NCBI GenBank assembly: GCA_046261875.1
Contig: JBHENW010000079.1
Coordinates: forward strand, 1-15,473
Direction: 5' to 3'
Length of the DNA: 15,473 bases
Source: JBHENW01 sp046261875
GTDB lineage: Bacteria > Acidobacteriota > Thermoanaerobaculia > UBA5066 > Gp7-AA6
Shown piece after piece: positions 6,527-15,168 of this stretch. The position numbers were made by a program, and so were the translations under genes. The notes under the pieces are model-generated. The model was not told where the DNA came from, ran no database searches, and was given only the letters and a program-made list of their open reading frames with translations. Each line of letters starts with the position of its first letter. Position 1 is the first letter of the stretch.

Positions 6527-7783
6527 GTGCCGCCCGAGTCCGGGGGACCTCCCGAATCCGACCCCATCTCCGGACGTCTCTCCGAAACGCCGCTCTTCGT
6601 CGTCGTGCGGCGGCTCGGGCGCGAGGCCCTCTCCGGAACCCTCTCGGTCATCCGGGGAGACCAGGTCCGCCAGCTGATCTTCGAGAACGGAGAGCTGTGC
6701 GCCGCCCGATCCTCGCGGGAAGAACACCGCATCGGCGCGACGCTCGTCCGGTGGGGCTACATCTCGGAAGAGGACCTCCGTGACGCCCTCGAAACACAGA
6801 AACGCACCCTGGAGCGGCTCGATCGGATCCTCGTCGAGAAAGGCGTCGTCACCCGGGTCGTCGTGGACAGCGAAGCGCGGCGGCAGATGGAGCAGATCGT
6901 CTTCTCGACGCTCGGCTGGCCGGATGGAACTTTTCACTTCGAGGCCGACACCGGGGCCTTCGAGCTCGACGTCCCGATCTCGCTGTCGCAGGAGATGATC
7001 ATCGAGGGGATTCGCCGCATTCCCGAGAGCGAGCAGTTCACCGAGCTCCTCGGGGATCTCTCCGGGATCCCGTGGCTGACCCGGGATCCCCTCTCGACGG
7101 GATCGCTCAAGCTGCTCCGGGACGCGGTGGAAGTGCTCTCGCGGATCGACGGGCGCACGAGCCTGCGCGATCTCCTCGAATCGAGCGCGGCCTCCGGCTC
7201 TGCCGGCGCGAAGATCCTCTATTCGCTTCTCTTCGCCGGCGTCATCGAGGTGCGAAGGCCCGGAGAAGTTCCGCCCGCCGCGCCGAAGCCGATCCAGCCG
7301 ATCGAGCGGCGCAAAGCGCCGGGGCGGCGGGCGGAAGACCGGCGGACCGGACAGTACGTCTACGACATGCGTAAGGCGGAGACCTTCCGCCGGGCCGCGG
7401 AGACCGGCGTGCTGGAGAGAGCCGAGCCGCCCCCCGAGAAAGCGCCGAGCGCGCCCCGCGGTCCGGTGCGCAGCCCGCGCGAGGTCGTCCTCGAGCTGTA
7501 TCGGCAGCTCGACTGGCTCTCGCACTACGACCTCCTCGGCGTCCCGCGGAAAGCGACTCAGGCGGAGATCGAAGAGGCGTACCGCGCGGGCTTCCGGCTC
7601 TTCGACCCCTCGCTGAAGGCCCATCCGGAGCTCGTCGACTGCTGGCGCCAGCTCACGGTCCTCTCGAAATGGCTGCGTGTCGCATACGACGTCCTTTCCA
7701 GGCCGGAGACCCGCCGTCTCTACGATCAGAAGATCGACGCGGCCATTCCCGGCGCGCCGGCAGAGCCCGACAGGAAAGAGTGA
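6527..7783 (+). CDS. DUF4388 protein with degenerate C-terminal J-like domain
   Basis: The 418-residue soluble protein has no signal peptide or membrane segment. Residues 13-140 fit the DUF4388 (PatA N-terminal-like) family, beginning ISGRLSETPLF and including the turn IFENGELCAA. Such domains occur in regulatory proteins of Acidobacteria, myxobacteria and cyanobacteria. Residues 150-250 are helical. A charged, Pro-rich linker (about 255-325) leads to a J-domain-like segment (332-402, HYDLLGVPRKATQAEIEEAY). The HPD tripeptide needed to stimulate Hsp70 is not in place: the matching loop reads LFDPSLKAHPE. The start is GTG at 6527, the only candidate after an in-frame TAG. There is no ribosome binding site, which fits a leaderless mRNA. 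The domain calls are by eye, and the molecular role is not known. Confidence 0.8.
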   Translation: MPPESGGPPESDPISGRLSETPLFVVVRRLGREALSGTLSVIRGDQVRQLIFENGELCAARSSREEHRIGATLVRWGYISEEDLRDALETQKRTLERLDRILVEKGVVTRVVVDSEARRQMEQIVFSTLGWPDGTFHFEADTGAFELDVPISLSQEMIIEGIRRIPESEQFTELLGDLSGIPWLTRDPLSTGSLKLLRDAVEVLSRIDGRTSLRDLLESSAASGSAGAKILYSLLFAGVIEVRRPGEVPPAAPKPIQPIERRKAPGRRAEDRRTGQYVYDMRKAETFRRAAETGVLERAEPPPEKAPSAPRGPVRSPREVVLELYRQLDWLSHYDLLGVPRKATQAEIEEAYRAGFRLFDPSLKAHPELVDCWRQLTVLSKWLRVAYDVLSRPETRRLYDQKIDAAIPGAPAEPDRKE

Positions 7784-7818
7784 GTCCCGGGATGACCGCG
7801 GACGAAAGGAGAGCGGAA

Positions 7819-8378
7819 GTGAACTCGAGATGGAAACTGGCTGCGCTGACCGTGGGGCGATCTTCCTCGTCGCTGCCGGCTCCGCGAGCGCCGCCGAGCG
7901 CTACCTTGGTCAGATCGTGAACCTCAACGCTCGCGCGGGGCAGGCGACGGACTTCTTCACCTTGCACGTGGACGCCTACTCTTCCGACAAGGAGATCGCC
8001 GGCCTGCTCCAGGCGCTCAAGAACAAGAGGGCGCGCGGCCTGCAGGAAGCGCTCTGGGAGATCAAGGGGAAGGGCTGGTTCCGGATTGGAACGAACCTGG
8101 GCTACCACGCGGCGGTGATCCGCTCCCACACGACGCCCACCGGCGGGAAGGTCATCCGCGTGCTCACCGACCGTCCGATCATGTTCTACGAGCTCCGCAA
8201 CAACACGCGGTCGCGGAACAACCCGTTCGGCTTCATCGAGATCTCGGTCAGCCCGGACGGTCAGGGCGAGGGGCGCATGATCGCCGCCGCCAGCTCCCGG
8301 ATCACGAATGGGGAGGTCGAGCTGGAGAACTACGACGTCCAGCCGCTGAGGATCCTGAACGTCCGGCGCGAGATGTGA
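7819..8378 (+). CDS. Small secreted protein of unknown function, frameshifted near its N-terminus
   Basis: The GTG at 7819 has an excellent ribosome binding site (AAAGGAG at 7805-7811). It opens a frame reading MNSRWKLAALTVG. The continuation GAIFLVAAGSASA and the whole mature protein (to the stop at 8376-8378) lie in the -1 frame. The switch falls at a GGGG run (7854-7857). With one more G the two parts join into a textbook signal peptide of about 25 residues, cleaved after ASA, and a product of about 186 residues. The mature part starts AERYLGQIVNLNARAG and has alternating polar and hydrophobic stretches that suggest beta structure. I do not recognise the family. An alternative intact start is the ATG at 7830 (METGCADRGAIFL), with a poorer signal peptide and ribosome binding site. 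The cause may be a sequencing error, a true mutation or, less likely, programmed slippage. Confidence 0.65.
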
Positions 8379-8396
8379 GCCCGCGCCCGCGGGCGC
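8379..8396. terminator. GC palindrome between convergent genes, possible bidirectional terminator
   Basis: The 18 bp between the two convergent stop codons consist almost entirely of overlapping palindromes. GCGCCCGCGGGCGC (8383-8396) is perfect, and GCCCGCG/CGCGGGC (8379-8385 with 8388-8394) offers an alternative stem. No T-run follows on either strand, so this is not a classical intrinsic terminator. Its position between converging transcripts supports a role in ending or blocking transcription. Confidence 0.4.
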
Positions 8397-10679
8397 CTAC
8401 CCGATCGGCAGGGACCGCTGCGCCGGCTTGCGCTCCTGCGCGTCCACGACGGCGATCGCCGCCATGTTGATGATGTCCGCGACGTCCACGCCCTTCTGGA
8501 GCACGTGGACGGGCTTCTTCATCCCGAGCAGGATCGGCCCGATCGCCTCCGCTCCTGCGAGCCGCCAGACGAGCTTGTAGGCCGCATTGGCGGATTGCAG
8601 GTCGGGGAAGATGAGCACGTTGGGGCGGCGGACCGTCGCCCAGGGGTAGTGGGTCTCGAGCATCTCGGGCATCACGGCGTAATCGGCCTGCATCTCTCCG
8701 TCCACGGCGAGGTCGGGACGCGTGGTCTTGAGGATTTCCACCGCGCGCTTGACCTTCCGGGCGTTGGCGTGGTCGTTCGATCCGAAGTTGGAGAAGGAAA
8801 TCAACGCGATCCGCGGCTCGATGTCGAACCGGCGCGCCTGCGCGGCTGTCAGGACGGCGATCTCGGCCAGCTCTTCGGCCGTCGGGTCGATGTTGACCGT
8901 CGTATCGGCGAAGAAGAAGGTGCGGTCTTTGAGGATCAGGATGTACACGCCGGAGACGCGCCGCACGCCCGCGGCCGTGCCGACGATCTGGAGCGCCGGG
9001 CGGATGACGTCGGGGTACTCCTGCGTGACGCCGGAGATCACGCCGTCCGCGTCGCCGAGCTCGAGCATGAGGGGCCCGAAGTAGTTGCGCACCCGCACCA
9101 TCCTGCGGGCCTCTTCGGAGGTGACCCCCGAACGCCGGCGGAGCTGCTCGAGCTTGCCCGCGTAATCTCCGAGCCGCGGAAAGCGGTTCGTGTGGATGAT
9201 CTCGATTGAATCGGGCAGCTGCAGATCGCCCGCGGTCCTCTCGATCTCCTCCTCACGGGCGAGCAGGATCGGCCGGCAGATCCCTTCCTCCGCCAGGATC
9301 TTCGCGGCGCGGAGGATCTTCGGGTGCTCACCTTCGGGGAAGACGATGCGGCGCGGATCCCGACGCGCCTTCTCGACCACGACGCTCATGACCTCGCGGG
9401 AGCGGGAGATCATCGCCTCGAGCCGCCGCAGGTAGACGTTCATGTCCTGGATCGGCCGCCGCGCGACGCCCGACGTCATGGCCGCCTCGGCGACGGCCGG
9501 CGCAACCCAGAGCAGGACCCGGAAATCGAACGGCTTGGGGATCAGGTAGTCGCGTCCGAACCGGAACGTCTCCCCCCCGTACGCCTTCGAGACCGAGTCC
9601 GGCACGTCCATCTTCGCGAGGGCGGCCAGCGCCTGGGAGGCCGCCATCTTCATCGGCTCGTTGATCTCGGTCGCTCGGACGTCGAGTGCGCCCCGGAAGA
9701 TGAACGGGAAACCGAGCACGTTGTTGACCTGGTTCGGGTAATCGCTGCGGCCGGTCGCCATGATGACGTCCGGGCGGGCCGCTCTTGCCTCCTCGGGCGT
9801 GATCTCGGGCTCGGGGTTGGCCAGCGCGAAGACGATCGGGTCCCGGGCCATGCCCTTGAGCATCTCGCCCGTCACGATCCCTTTCGTCGAAAGCCCGACG
9901 AAGACGTCGGCGCCGCGCAGCGCGTCGGTCAGCGTCCGCTCCGGGGTGTCCACGGCGAACGCCGCCTTGTAAGGGTTCATGTCGCCGCCCGTGCGGCCCC
10001 TGTAGATCACGCCGGTCTTGTCCACCATGCGCAGGTTCTCGGGACGCACGCCGTAAGAGATGTAGAGCTTGGCGCAGGCGATCGCCGAGGCGCCCGCGCC
10101 CACGAAGACGACCTTGGCCTGGCCGATCGTCTTGCCGGCGATCTCGAGCGCGTTGAGCAGCGCGGCGGCCGAGATGATCGCCGTCCCGTGCTGGTCGTCG
10201 TGGAAGACGGGGATGCGCAGGCGTTCCTTGAGGGCCTCCTCGATCTCGAAGCACTCCGGGGACTTCACGTCCTCGAGGTTGATCCCTCCGAAGGTCGGCG
10301 CGATCCGCGCGACCGTCTCCACGAAGGCGGCGGGGTCCTCGGTGTCCACCTCGATGTCGAAGACGTCGATGTCGGCGAAGCGCTTGAAGAGGATCCCTTT
10401 CCCCTCCATGACCGGCTTGGCCGCCAGCGGCCCGATGTTGCCGAGTCCGAGGACGGCGGTCCCGTTCGAGATGACCGCGACGAGATTGCCGCGCGCGGTG
10501 TACTCGTAGACGCTTTCGGGGTCCCGGGCGATCTCCAGGCAAGGCTCGGCGACGCCGGGGCTGTAGGCAAGGGAGAGATCCTCCTGCGTCCGGCAGGGCT
10601 TCGTGGGAACGACCTCGATCTTTCCCTTGCGCCCCCGCGAGTGGTAGTCGAGCGCCTCCTCGCGCGTGATCTTCCGCAT
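8397..10679 (-). CDS. maeB: NADP-dependent malic enzyme (MaeB type, with phosphotransacetylase domain)
   Basis: The enzyme decarboxylates malate oxidatively to pyruvate and CO2, making NADPH. The 760-residue product matches the MaeB length. The malic enzyme part (1-425) has AYSPGVAEP (39-47, with the catalytic Tyr), VMEGKGILFK (90-99), FHDDQHGTA (159-167, metal ligands) and the nucleotide-binding VFVGAGASAI (191-200). From about 430 to the end is a phosphate acetyl/butyryltransferase-like domain (PRRIVFPEGEHPKILRAA). In known MaeB proteins this domain is not catalytic but mediates acetyl-CoA feedback. The ATG at 10679 is 2 bp after the proS stop, so the two are probably cotranscribed and coupled. 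The very long frame extending upstream to 11258 is antisense-like sequence inside proS. Confidence 0.95.
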   Translation of the reverse strand: MRKITREEALDYHSRGRKGKIEVVPTKPCRTQEDLSLAYSPGVAEPCLEIARDPESVYEYTARGNLVAVISNGTAVLGLGNIGPLAAKPVMEGKGILFKRFADIDVFDIEVDTEDPAAFVETVARIAPTFGGINLEDVKSPECFEIEEALKERLRIPVFHDDQHGTAIISAAALLNALEIAGKTIGQAKVVFVGAGASAIACAKLYISYGVRPENLRMVDKTGVIYRGRTGGDMNPYKAAFAVDTPERTLTDALRGADVFVGLSTKGIVTGEMLKGMARDPIVFALANPEPEITPEEARAARPDVIMATGRSDYPNQVNNVLGFPFIFRGALDVRATEINEPMKMAASQALAALAKMDVPDSVSKAYGGETFRFGRDYLIPKPFDFRVLLWVAPAVAEAAMTSGVARRPIQDMNVYLRRLEAMISRSREVMSVVVEKARRDPRRIVFPEGEHPKILRAAKILAEEGICRPILLAREEEIERTAGDLQLPDSIEIIHTNRFPRLGDYAGKLEQLRRRSGVTSEEARRMVRVRNYFGPLMLELGDADGVISGVTQEYPDVIRPALQIVGTAAGVRRVSGVYILILKDRTFFFADTTVNIDPTAEELAEIAVLTAAQARRFDIEPRIALISFSNFGSNDHANARKVKRAVEILKTTRPDLAVDGEMQADYAVMPEMLETHYPWATVRRPNVLIFPDLQSANAAYKLVWRLAGAEAIGPILLGMKKPVHVLQKGVDVADIINMAAIAVVDAQERKPAQRSLPIG

Positions 10680-10681
10680 CG

Positions 10682-12406
10682 TTACCGGGCGAGCTCCGCC
10701 CGGAGGGCGCGGACGGCTTCCAGCGCCCCGTTCGGCGAAGCGACGCGGACGCTCTTGTCGCGGCGCGAGACGATCTCGACCTGGCCTTGCTTGAGCGCCC
10801 GCCCTCCGACGTTGACCCGGATCGGGAACCCGAGGAGGTCCGCGTCCTTGAACTTCACCCCGGGCCGCTCGTCGCGGTCGTCGTAGAAGACGTCCACGCC
10901 GGCCGCAGAGAGCGCGTCGTACACGGCGTCCCCGGCGCGCCGCGCCGCCTCGTCCGCCGGGTTCAACGACACGACCTCCACCTCGAAGGGCGCCAGGGCG
11001 AGTGGCCAGACGATCCCGTCCGCGTCGTGGTGCTGCTCGACGGCCGCAGCCATCGTACGCCCCACCCCGATCCCATACGTCCCCATGACCGCGGGGCGGG
11101 CTTCCCCGCGCTCGTCGGTGAACTCGCAGCGCAGGGCCTCGGAATACTTGGTGCCGAGCTTGAAAATGTGGCCGACCTCGATGCCGCGAGCCAAATCGAG
11201 GGGCTTCCCGCAGCGCGGGCAGGGATCTCCCGCGCGGGCCTGCGCGATGACGGCCCACCGCGGCGGCGGAACGTCCCGTTCGACGGAGAGGCCCCGAACG
11301 TGCCAGTCGGTCTTCCCCGCGCCCGTGACCATGTTGACGGCGTCCCGCAGCGACTCATCGGCGACGACCGTGAGACCCGGCGGGAGGACGTGCGGCCCCA
11401 CGAACCCGACCGGAGCCCCCGTCGACTCCCGGACTTTCTCTTCCGCCGCCAGGGTGGCGGCGTCCACGCCGAGCGCGCGCTTCAAGGCGACCTCGTTGAC
11501 GTCGAGATCCCCGCGCACGAGCGCGACGGCGTAGCCCTTCTCCGTGGCGTAGACGAGGCACTTGATCATCCGCGAGGCGGTGATCCCGAGGAACTCGGTG
11601 ACGCCCTCGATCCCGCCCCGGCCCGGCGTTTCCACCTCGGACATCCCCGCGATCGTCTCGTCCTCCCAGGGGACCTCGCGCGGACCAGTCTCCGCCTTCT
11701 CGAGGTTGGCGCCGTACCCGCACGCGGCGCAGCGGACGACGGCGTCCTCGCCCGTGTCGGCCAGGACCATGAACTCCTGCGAAGCGCTTCCGCCGATCGC
11801 TCCGGGGTCGGCCTCCACGACCGTGAAGTCCAGGCCGCAGCGCCGGAAGATCCTCCGGTAGGCCTCGTCCTGCGCCCGATAGGACCGGTCGAGGCCCGCG
11901 GCGTCCACGTCGAAGGAGTACCCGTCGTACATCAGGAACTCGCGGCCGCGCATCAGGCCGAACCGCGGCCGGATCTCGTCGCGGAACTTCGTCCGGATCT
12001 GGTACAGGGTGAACGGGAGCTGTCGGTAGGACGTGACGAACGCCCGGACGAGCGAGGTGACCGCCTCCTCGGCCGTGGGGGCCAGGCAGTACTCGACCGC
12101 TTTGCGATCCTTCAGGTGAAACAGGATCTCCTCGGCGGCGTAACGGTCCCATCGCCCGCTCTCCTCCCAGAGCTCCCTCGGCTGCACGATGGGCAGCTCG
12201 ACCTCGAGCGCGCCGGCCCGGTTGATCTCCTCCCGCACGATCGCCTCCGTCTTGCGGTGGGAGCGCAGCCCGACCGGAGTGAGTGAGTAGATGCCCGCCG
12301 CGACGCGGCGCATCATTCCCGCCCGCGCGAGCAGGACATGAGAGACCGCTTCCGCGTCGCCCGGGACTTCGCGGACGGTCTGCAGGAAAAACCGTGACCA
12401 GCGCAT
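10682..12406 (-). CDS. proS: Prolyl-tRNA synthetase (bacterial type, with INS editing domain)
   Basis: This class II aminoacyl-tRNA synthetase charges tRNA-Pro. The 574-residue product equals the E. coli-type length. Motif 1 lies near residues 55-80, and motif 2 is TLYQIRTKFRDEIRPRFGLM (133-152). Motif 3 is GTYGIGVGRTMAAAVEQHHD (442-461), and the anticodon-binding domain follows from about 465. The insertion at about 225-400 corresponds to the YbaK-like editing domain that removes mischarged alanine (ASRMIKCLVY near 277-286). It also carries CAACG (226-230) and CPRCG (396-400) cysteine pairs. The ATG at 12406 gives the normal N-terminus; a TTG at 12430 would add eight residues. No clear ribosome binding site is visible. 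The gap to the upstream TPR gene is 46 bp. Confidence 0.97.
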   Translation of the reverse strand: MRWSRFFLQTVREVPGDAEAVSHVLLARAGMMRRVAAGIYSLTPVGLRSHRKTEAIVREEINRAGALEVELPIVQPRELWEESGRWDRYAAEEILFHLKDRKAVEYCLAPTAEEAVTSLVRAFVTSYRQLPFTLYQIRTKFRDEIRPRFGLMRGREFLMYDGYSFDVDAAGLDRSYRAQDEAYRRIFRRCGLDFTVVEADPGAIGGSASQEFMVLADTGEDAVVRCAACGYGANLEKAETGPREVPWEDETIAGMSEVETPGRGGIEGVTEFLGITASRMIKCLVYATEKGYAVALVRGDLDVNEVALKRALGVDAATLAAEEKVRESTGAPVGFVGPHVLPPGLTVVADESLRDAVNMVTGAGKTDWHVRGLSVERDVPPPRWAVIAQARAGDPCPRCGKPLDLARGIEVGHIFKLGTKYSEALRCEFTDERGEARPAVMGTYGIGVGRTMAAAVEQHHDADGIVWPLALAPFEVEVVSLNPADEAARRAGDAVYDALSAAGVDVFYDDRDERPGVKFKDADLLGFPIRVNVGGRALKQGQVEIVSRRDKSVRVASPNGALEAVRALRAELAR

Positions 12407-12452
12407 CGGAAAGCGCCGCGAAGATATCAAGCCGTCGGCTTCGCTCGGGCCT

Positions 12453-14303
12453 TCAGGGCTTGCGGGCGGCCCCCTCGGTCCTGCGCCTTCCGACCTTCTC
12501 CATGAATCGGAGGTTCGAACGGACCTGTTGGAGCATCCGGTCTTCGAGCGCTCCGCCGCGCGCCACGGTCTTCGCCTTGGTGAAGGCCGCTTTCGCCTCC
12601 TCCGGCCGACCCGCCGCGAGGTAGGCCATGCCGAGGTGCCGGAAGGTCGATGGCGCCGCGGCGCGCTCGCTCGACTTGCGCAGGCAGTCGATGGCCCGGT
12701 CGAACTCGCGGCGCTTGTAGTGCACCCAGCCCAGCGCGGCGAGCGGATAAGGCTTCAGCTCGTCCGGGGCGGCCGAGAGCGCCCGCCCGGCGTAGTCGAG
12801 CGCCGAGTCGAGGTCCTCCCCCGATTCGGCCAGGTTCGTGGCCAGCTCGTAATAGCCGATCGCCTGCGCGGTCTGGGAAGAGTGGGTCTCCAGGAACCCG
12901 CGGACGAAGCGCGCGGCCTCGTTCGGCTTCCCCTCGGCGCGCAGCGACTCCGAGAGCGTCGAGCACGCGGCCGCGGCGACGACGTCCTCGGGATCCTGGG
13001 CCAGGACCTCCCGGCAGGCGGCGATCGCCTCCCGCCAGTGCCCGAGCGAGGCGGAGAGGAGCGCGAAGGAGATCCGGATCGTGGAGTTGCCCGGCTCGGC
13101 TTCGAGCGCCTTGCGGTAGAGCTCCCGCGCGCGCCGCAGGAAGCCCCGCGAGGCGCTCTCTTCCGCCTCGCGGAACGCCTCGGCGCCGGGGCCCGCGACG
13201 GCGGGCAGGGCGTAGCGCTTGCGCCGCTCCAGCAGCCGGACCGCTTCCTGGAACTCCAGGCGTTTCGGGTTCTTTTCCAGCGCCTGCTGAAAGCACTCGA
13301 GCGCGCGCTTGGGCCAGTTCTTCTCGAGGTAACAGAGGCCGAGCTGGTAGATGGCGTCTTCGGAGTCCGGCTGGGCCGCGCGCGCCTGCTCGAAGACTTC
13401 GATGGCGCGATTGAGGTCCCCCTTCTCCCGGAGGACCGTACCGAGCAGGACGAGCGCGGACTGGATGGGCGCGATCTCGAGGGCGCGGAGGAGGGCCTTC
13501 TCCGCGTCGGCCCATCGGCCGTCGTGCGCGAAGACGGCGCCCAGGGCGAACTGCGGCAGAAAGGCCTCGCTCTTGCGCTGGATGGCGGCCTTCAGAAAGG
13601 TTTCCGCCGACGGGGCGTCCCCCGCCTCCGATGCGGCGATTCCGGAGTACAGGAGGGACTCGAACTGCTGCGGGTCCACGGCGAGAACCCGCTTGAAGTA
13701 GCCGGAGGCCCGTTCCAGGTCCCCCGCGGAGAAAAACGTCTCGCCCAGATAGAAGCCGAGCTCCGTGTTCTGCCGGTCGAGCTTGTACAGCTCGTCGAGC
13801 AGGCGCACGCCGCGCTCCGCGTCGAGCGCCAGGATCGCGAACTCCGCCTCGCGGAGCTTCCGTGCGAACTCGGCCCGGTGCTCACCCGAAAACCGCGCTG
13901 CGATGCGGTCCCGGCGCTCCAGGAACCGGTCCTTCTTCTCGACCGCCTGCATCCGCTCATCCATCTTGGTTTCCCAGAGGTCGAGGACTTCTTCCGACCG
14001 GACCGCGCCGCTGCGCTGCAGGGTCTCCTGAAGTGCGAGGATTCCCGTGTGCGCCACGAAGAGGTTCTTCTCGATGTTGCCGATGGACTCGAAGAGGGAC
14101 TTGACCGCGTCCCCCGTCCGCTTGACGACGTCTTCGAGCGTCGAGATCCGCTCGAGCAGATGCTCGTCGAACGGGATCTCCTCCTGCGTTTCCGCCGTAT
14201 CCTCCACGAGGCCCACGCCCGAGAGGACGAGGAGCTTGGAGTGGCAGCGCGCGCAGAACTCTTCGTCGTCGGGGTTCCGGTGGCCGCACGCCTGGCAGAA
14301 CAC
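12453..14303 (-). CDS. Zinc-ribbon and tetratricopeptide repeat protein
   Basis: The 616-residue protein starts with a short zinc ribbon: Cys3, Cys6, Cys17 and Cys20 (CQAC...CARC). A coiled-coil-prone, charged stretch follows (about 45-150). The rest is a long array of tetratricopeptide repeats, for example GFYLGETFFSAGDLERASGY, AIYQLGLCYLEKNWPKRALE and RHLGMAYLAAGRPEEAKAAF. No membrane segment or signal peptide is seen, so it is probably cytoplasmic. TPR arrays bind other proteins; the partner cannot be told from sequence. The start is GTG at 14303, 7 bp after the dehydrogenase stop, so the two are probably cotranscribed. A long plus-strand frame over this gene (12528-14441) is an antisense effect of GC-rich coding sequence. 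Confidence 0.85.
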   Translation of the reverse strand: MFCQACGHRNPDDEEFCARCHSKLLVLSGVGLVEDTAETQEEIPFDEHLLERISTLEDVVKRTGDAVKSLFESIGNIEKNLFVAHTGILALQETLQRSGAVRSEEVLDLWETKMDERMQAVEKKDRFLERRDRIAARFSGEHRAEFARKLREAEFAILALDAERGVRLLDELYKLDRQNTELGFYLGETFFSAGDLERASGYFKRVLAVDPQQFESLLYSGIAASEAGDAPSAETFLKAAIQRKSEAFLPQFALGAVFAHDGRWADAEKALLRALEIAPIQSALVLLGTVLREKGDLNRAIEVFEQARAAQPDSEDAIYQLGLCYLEKNWPKRALECFQQALEKNPKRLEFQEAVRLLERRKRYALPAVAGPGAEAFREAEESASRGFLRRARELYRKALEAEPGNSTIRISFALLSASLGHWREAIAACREVLAQDPEDVVAAAACSTLSESLRAEGKPNEAARFVRGFLETHSSQTAQAIGYYELATNLAESGEDLDSALDYAGRALSAAPDELKPYPLAALGWVHYKRREFDRAIDCLRKSSERAAAPSTFRHLGMAYLAAGRPEEAKAAFTKAKTVARGGALEDRMLQQVRSNLRFMEKVGRRRTEGAARKP

Positions 14304-14310
14304 GGTGGCC

Positions 14311-15168
14311 TCAGCTCGCCGGATATTCGTAGAAACCGCGGCCGGACTTCCGCCCGAGCCAGCCGGCGTCCACCATCTTCACGAGGAGCGGACTCGGCCG
14401 ATACCGCGGGTCCGCGAACCCCTCGTGCAGGACGCGCATGACCGAAAGGCAGGTGTCCAGGCCGATGAAGTCCGCCAGGGTGAGCGGTCCCATCGGGTGG
14501 TTCATGCCGAGCTTCATGATGCCGTCGATGGCCTCCCGCGAGGCGATCCCCTCCCGCAGCGTCTCGATCGCCTCGTTGATCAGGGGCATCAGAACCCGGT
14601 TGGAGACGAACCCGGGCGAGTCGTTGCAGAAGAGGGGGGTCTTGCCCATGCGCCGCGCCAGAGCCTCCACGGCCGCGGACGTCTCCTCGGAAGTCGCCAT
14701 GCCACGGATGACCTCGACGAGCATCATCACCGGCACCGGGTTCATGAAGTGCATGCCGATGAAGCGGTCGGGCCGGCCGGTCGCGGCGGCCAGGCGGGTG
14801 ATGGAAATGGAGGACGTATTCGAAGCCAGGATCGCATCGGGGCGCAGTATGCCGTCGAGCTTGCGGAAGAGGTCCTTCTTCGCACGTTCCTCCTCGACGA
14901 TCGCCTCGATCACGAGATCGGCCTCGCCGAAGGTGGCGAGGTCCGTCCCGGTCCGGATCCGCCCGAGGGCCGCGGCCCTCTCTTCCTCCGTCCGTTTCCC
15001 TTTCGCGACTTCGCGCGAGAGGTTCTTCTCGATCGTGGCGCGTCCTCGGGCAAGCTGCTCGGCATCCACGTCGCTCAGAACGACGTCGAGGCCGCAGGCC
15101 GCCGCGACGTGGGCAATGCCGTTGCCCATCTGGCCGCTGCCCACGACGCCGAGCGTCCGGATCTCCAT
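14311..15168 (-). CDS. hbd: 3-hydroxybutyryl-CoA (3-hydroxyacyl-CoA) dehydrogenase
   Basis: The enzyme interconverts (S)-3-hydroxyacyl-CoA and 3-oxoacyl-CoA in beta-oxidation, butyrate or polyhydroxybutyrate pathways. The 285-residue single-function protein has the dinucleotide motif GSGQMG (10-15). An acidic residue after beta-2 (LSDVD, 31-35) points to NAD. SNTSS (116-120) is also present. The catalytic His140 is in GMHFMNPVP and Glu152 in VEVIRG; NDSPGFVSNRV (182-192) completes the active site. HPMGPLTLADFIGLD marks the C-terminal domain. The start is ATG at 15168. Neighbouring thiolase or hydratase genes are not in the window, so the pathway stays open. It is the first gene of the right-hand minus-strand cluster. 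Confidence 0.93.
   Translation of the reverse strand: MEIRTLGVVGSGQMGNGIAHVAAACGLDVVLSDVDAEQLARGRATIEKNLSREVAKGKRTEEERAAALGRIRTGTDLATFGEADLVIEAIVEEERAKKDLFRKLDGILRPDAILASNTSSISITRLAAATGRPDRFIGMHFMNPVPVMMLVEVIRGMATSEETSAAVEALARRMGKTPLFCNDSPGFVSNRVLMPLINEAIETLREGIASREAIDGIMKLGMNHPMGPLTLADFIGLDTCLSVMRVLHEGFADPRYRPSPLLVKMVDAGWLGRKSGRGFYEYPAS

Noticed and set aside
6140..7624. A 494-codon minus-strand frame spanning the divergent promoter region
   Set aside because: It crosses the intergenic region, lies opposite the DUF4388 gene and is in the wrong frame for the methyltransferase.
7854..7857. Programmed -1 frameshifting as the main explanation for the split secreted protein
   Set aside because: There is no classic slippery heptamer or obvious downstream stimulator, and a single missing G is simpler. 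It is kept only as a minor alternative.
9324..10886. A 520-codon plus-strand open frame over maeB
   Set aside because: It is antisense to conserved malic enzyme motifs and its composition is Asp/Arg/His-rich without domains.
10787..12286. A 499-codon plus-strand open frame over proS
   Set aside because: It is antisense to a clear prolyl-tRNA synthetase, is dominated by Arg, Asp, Gly and Val repeats typical of GC-rich shadows, and has no family signature.
12528..14441. A 637-codon plus-strand open frame over the TPR gene
   Set aside because: It is antisense to a protein with clear TPR periodicity and a zinc ribbon. Its low-complexity Leu/Arg/Glu composition marks it as a shadow.
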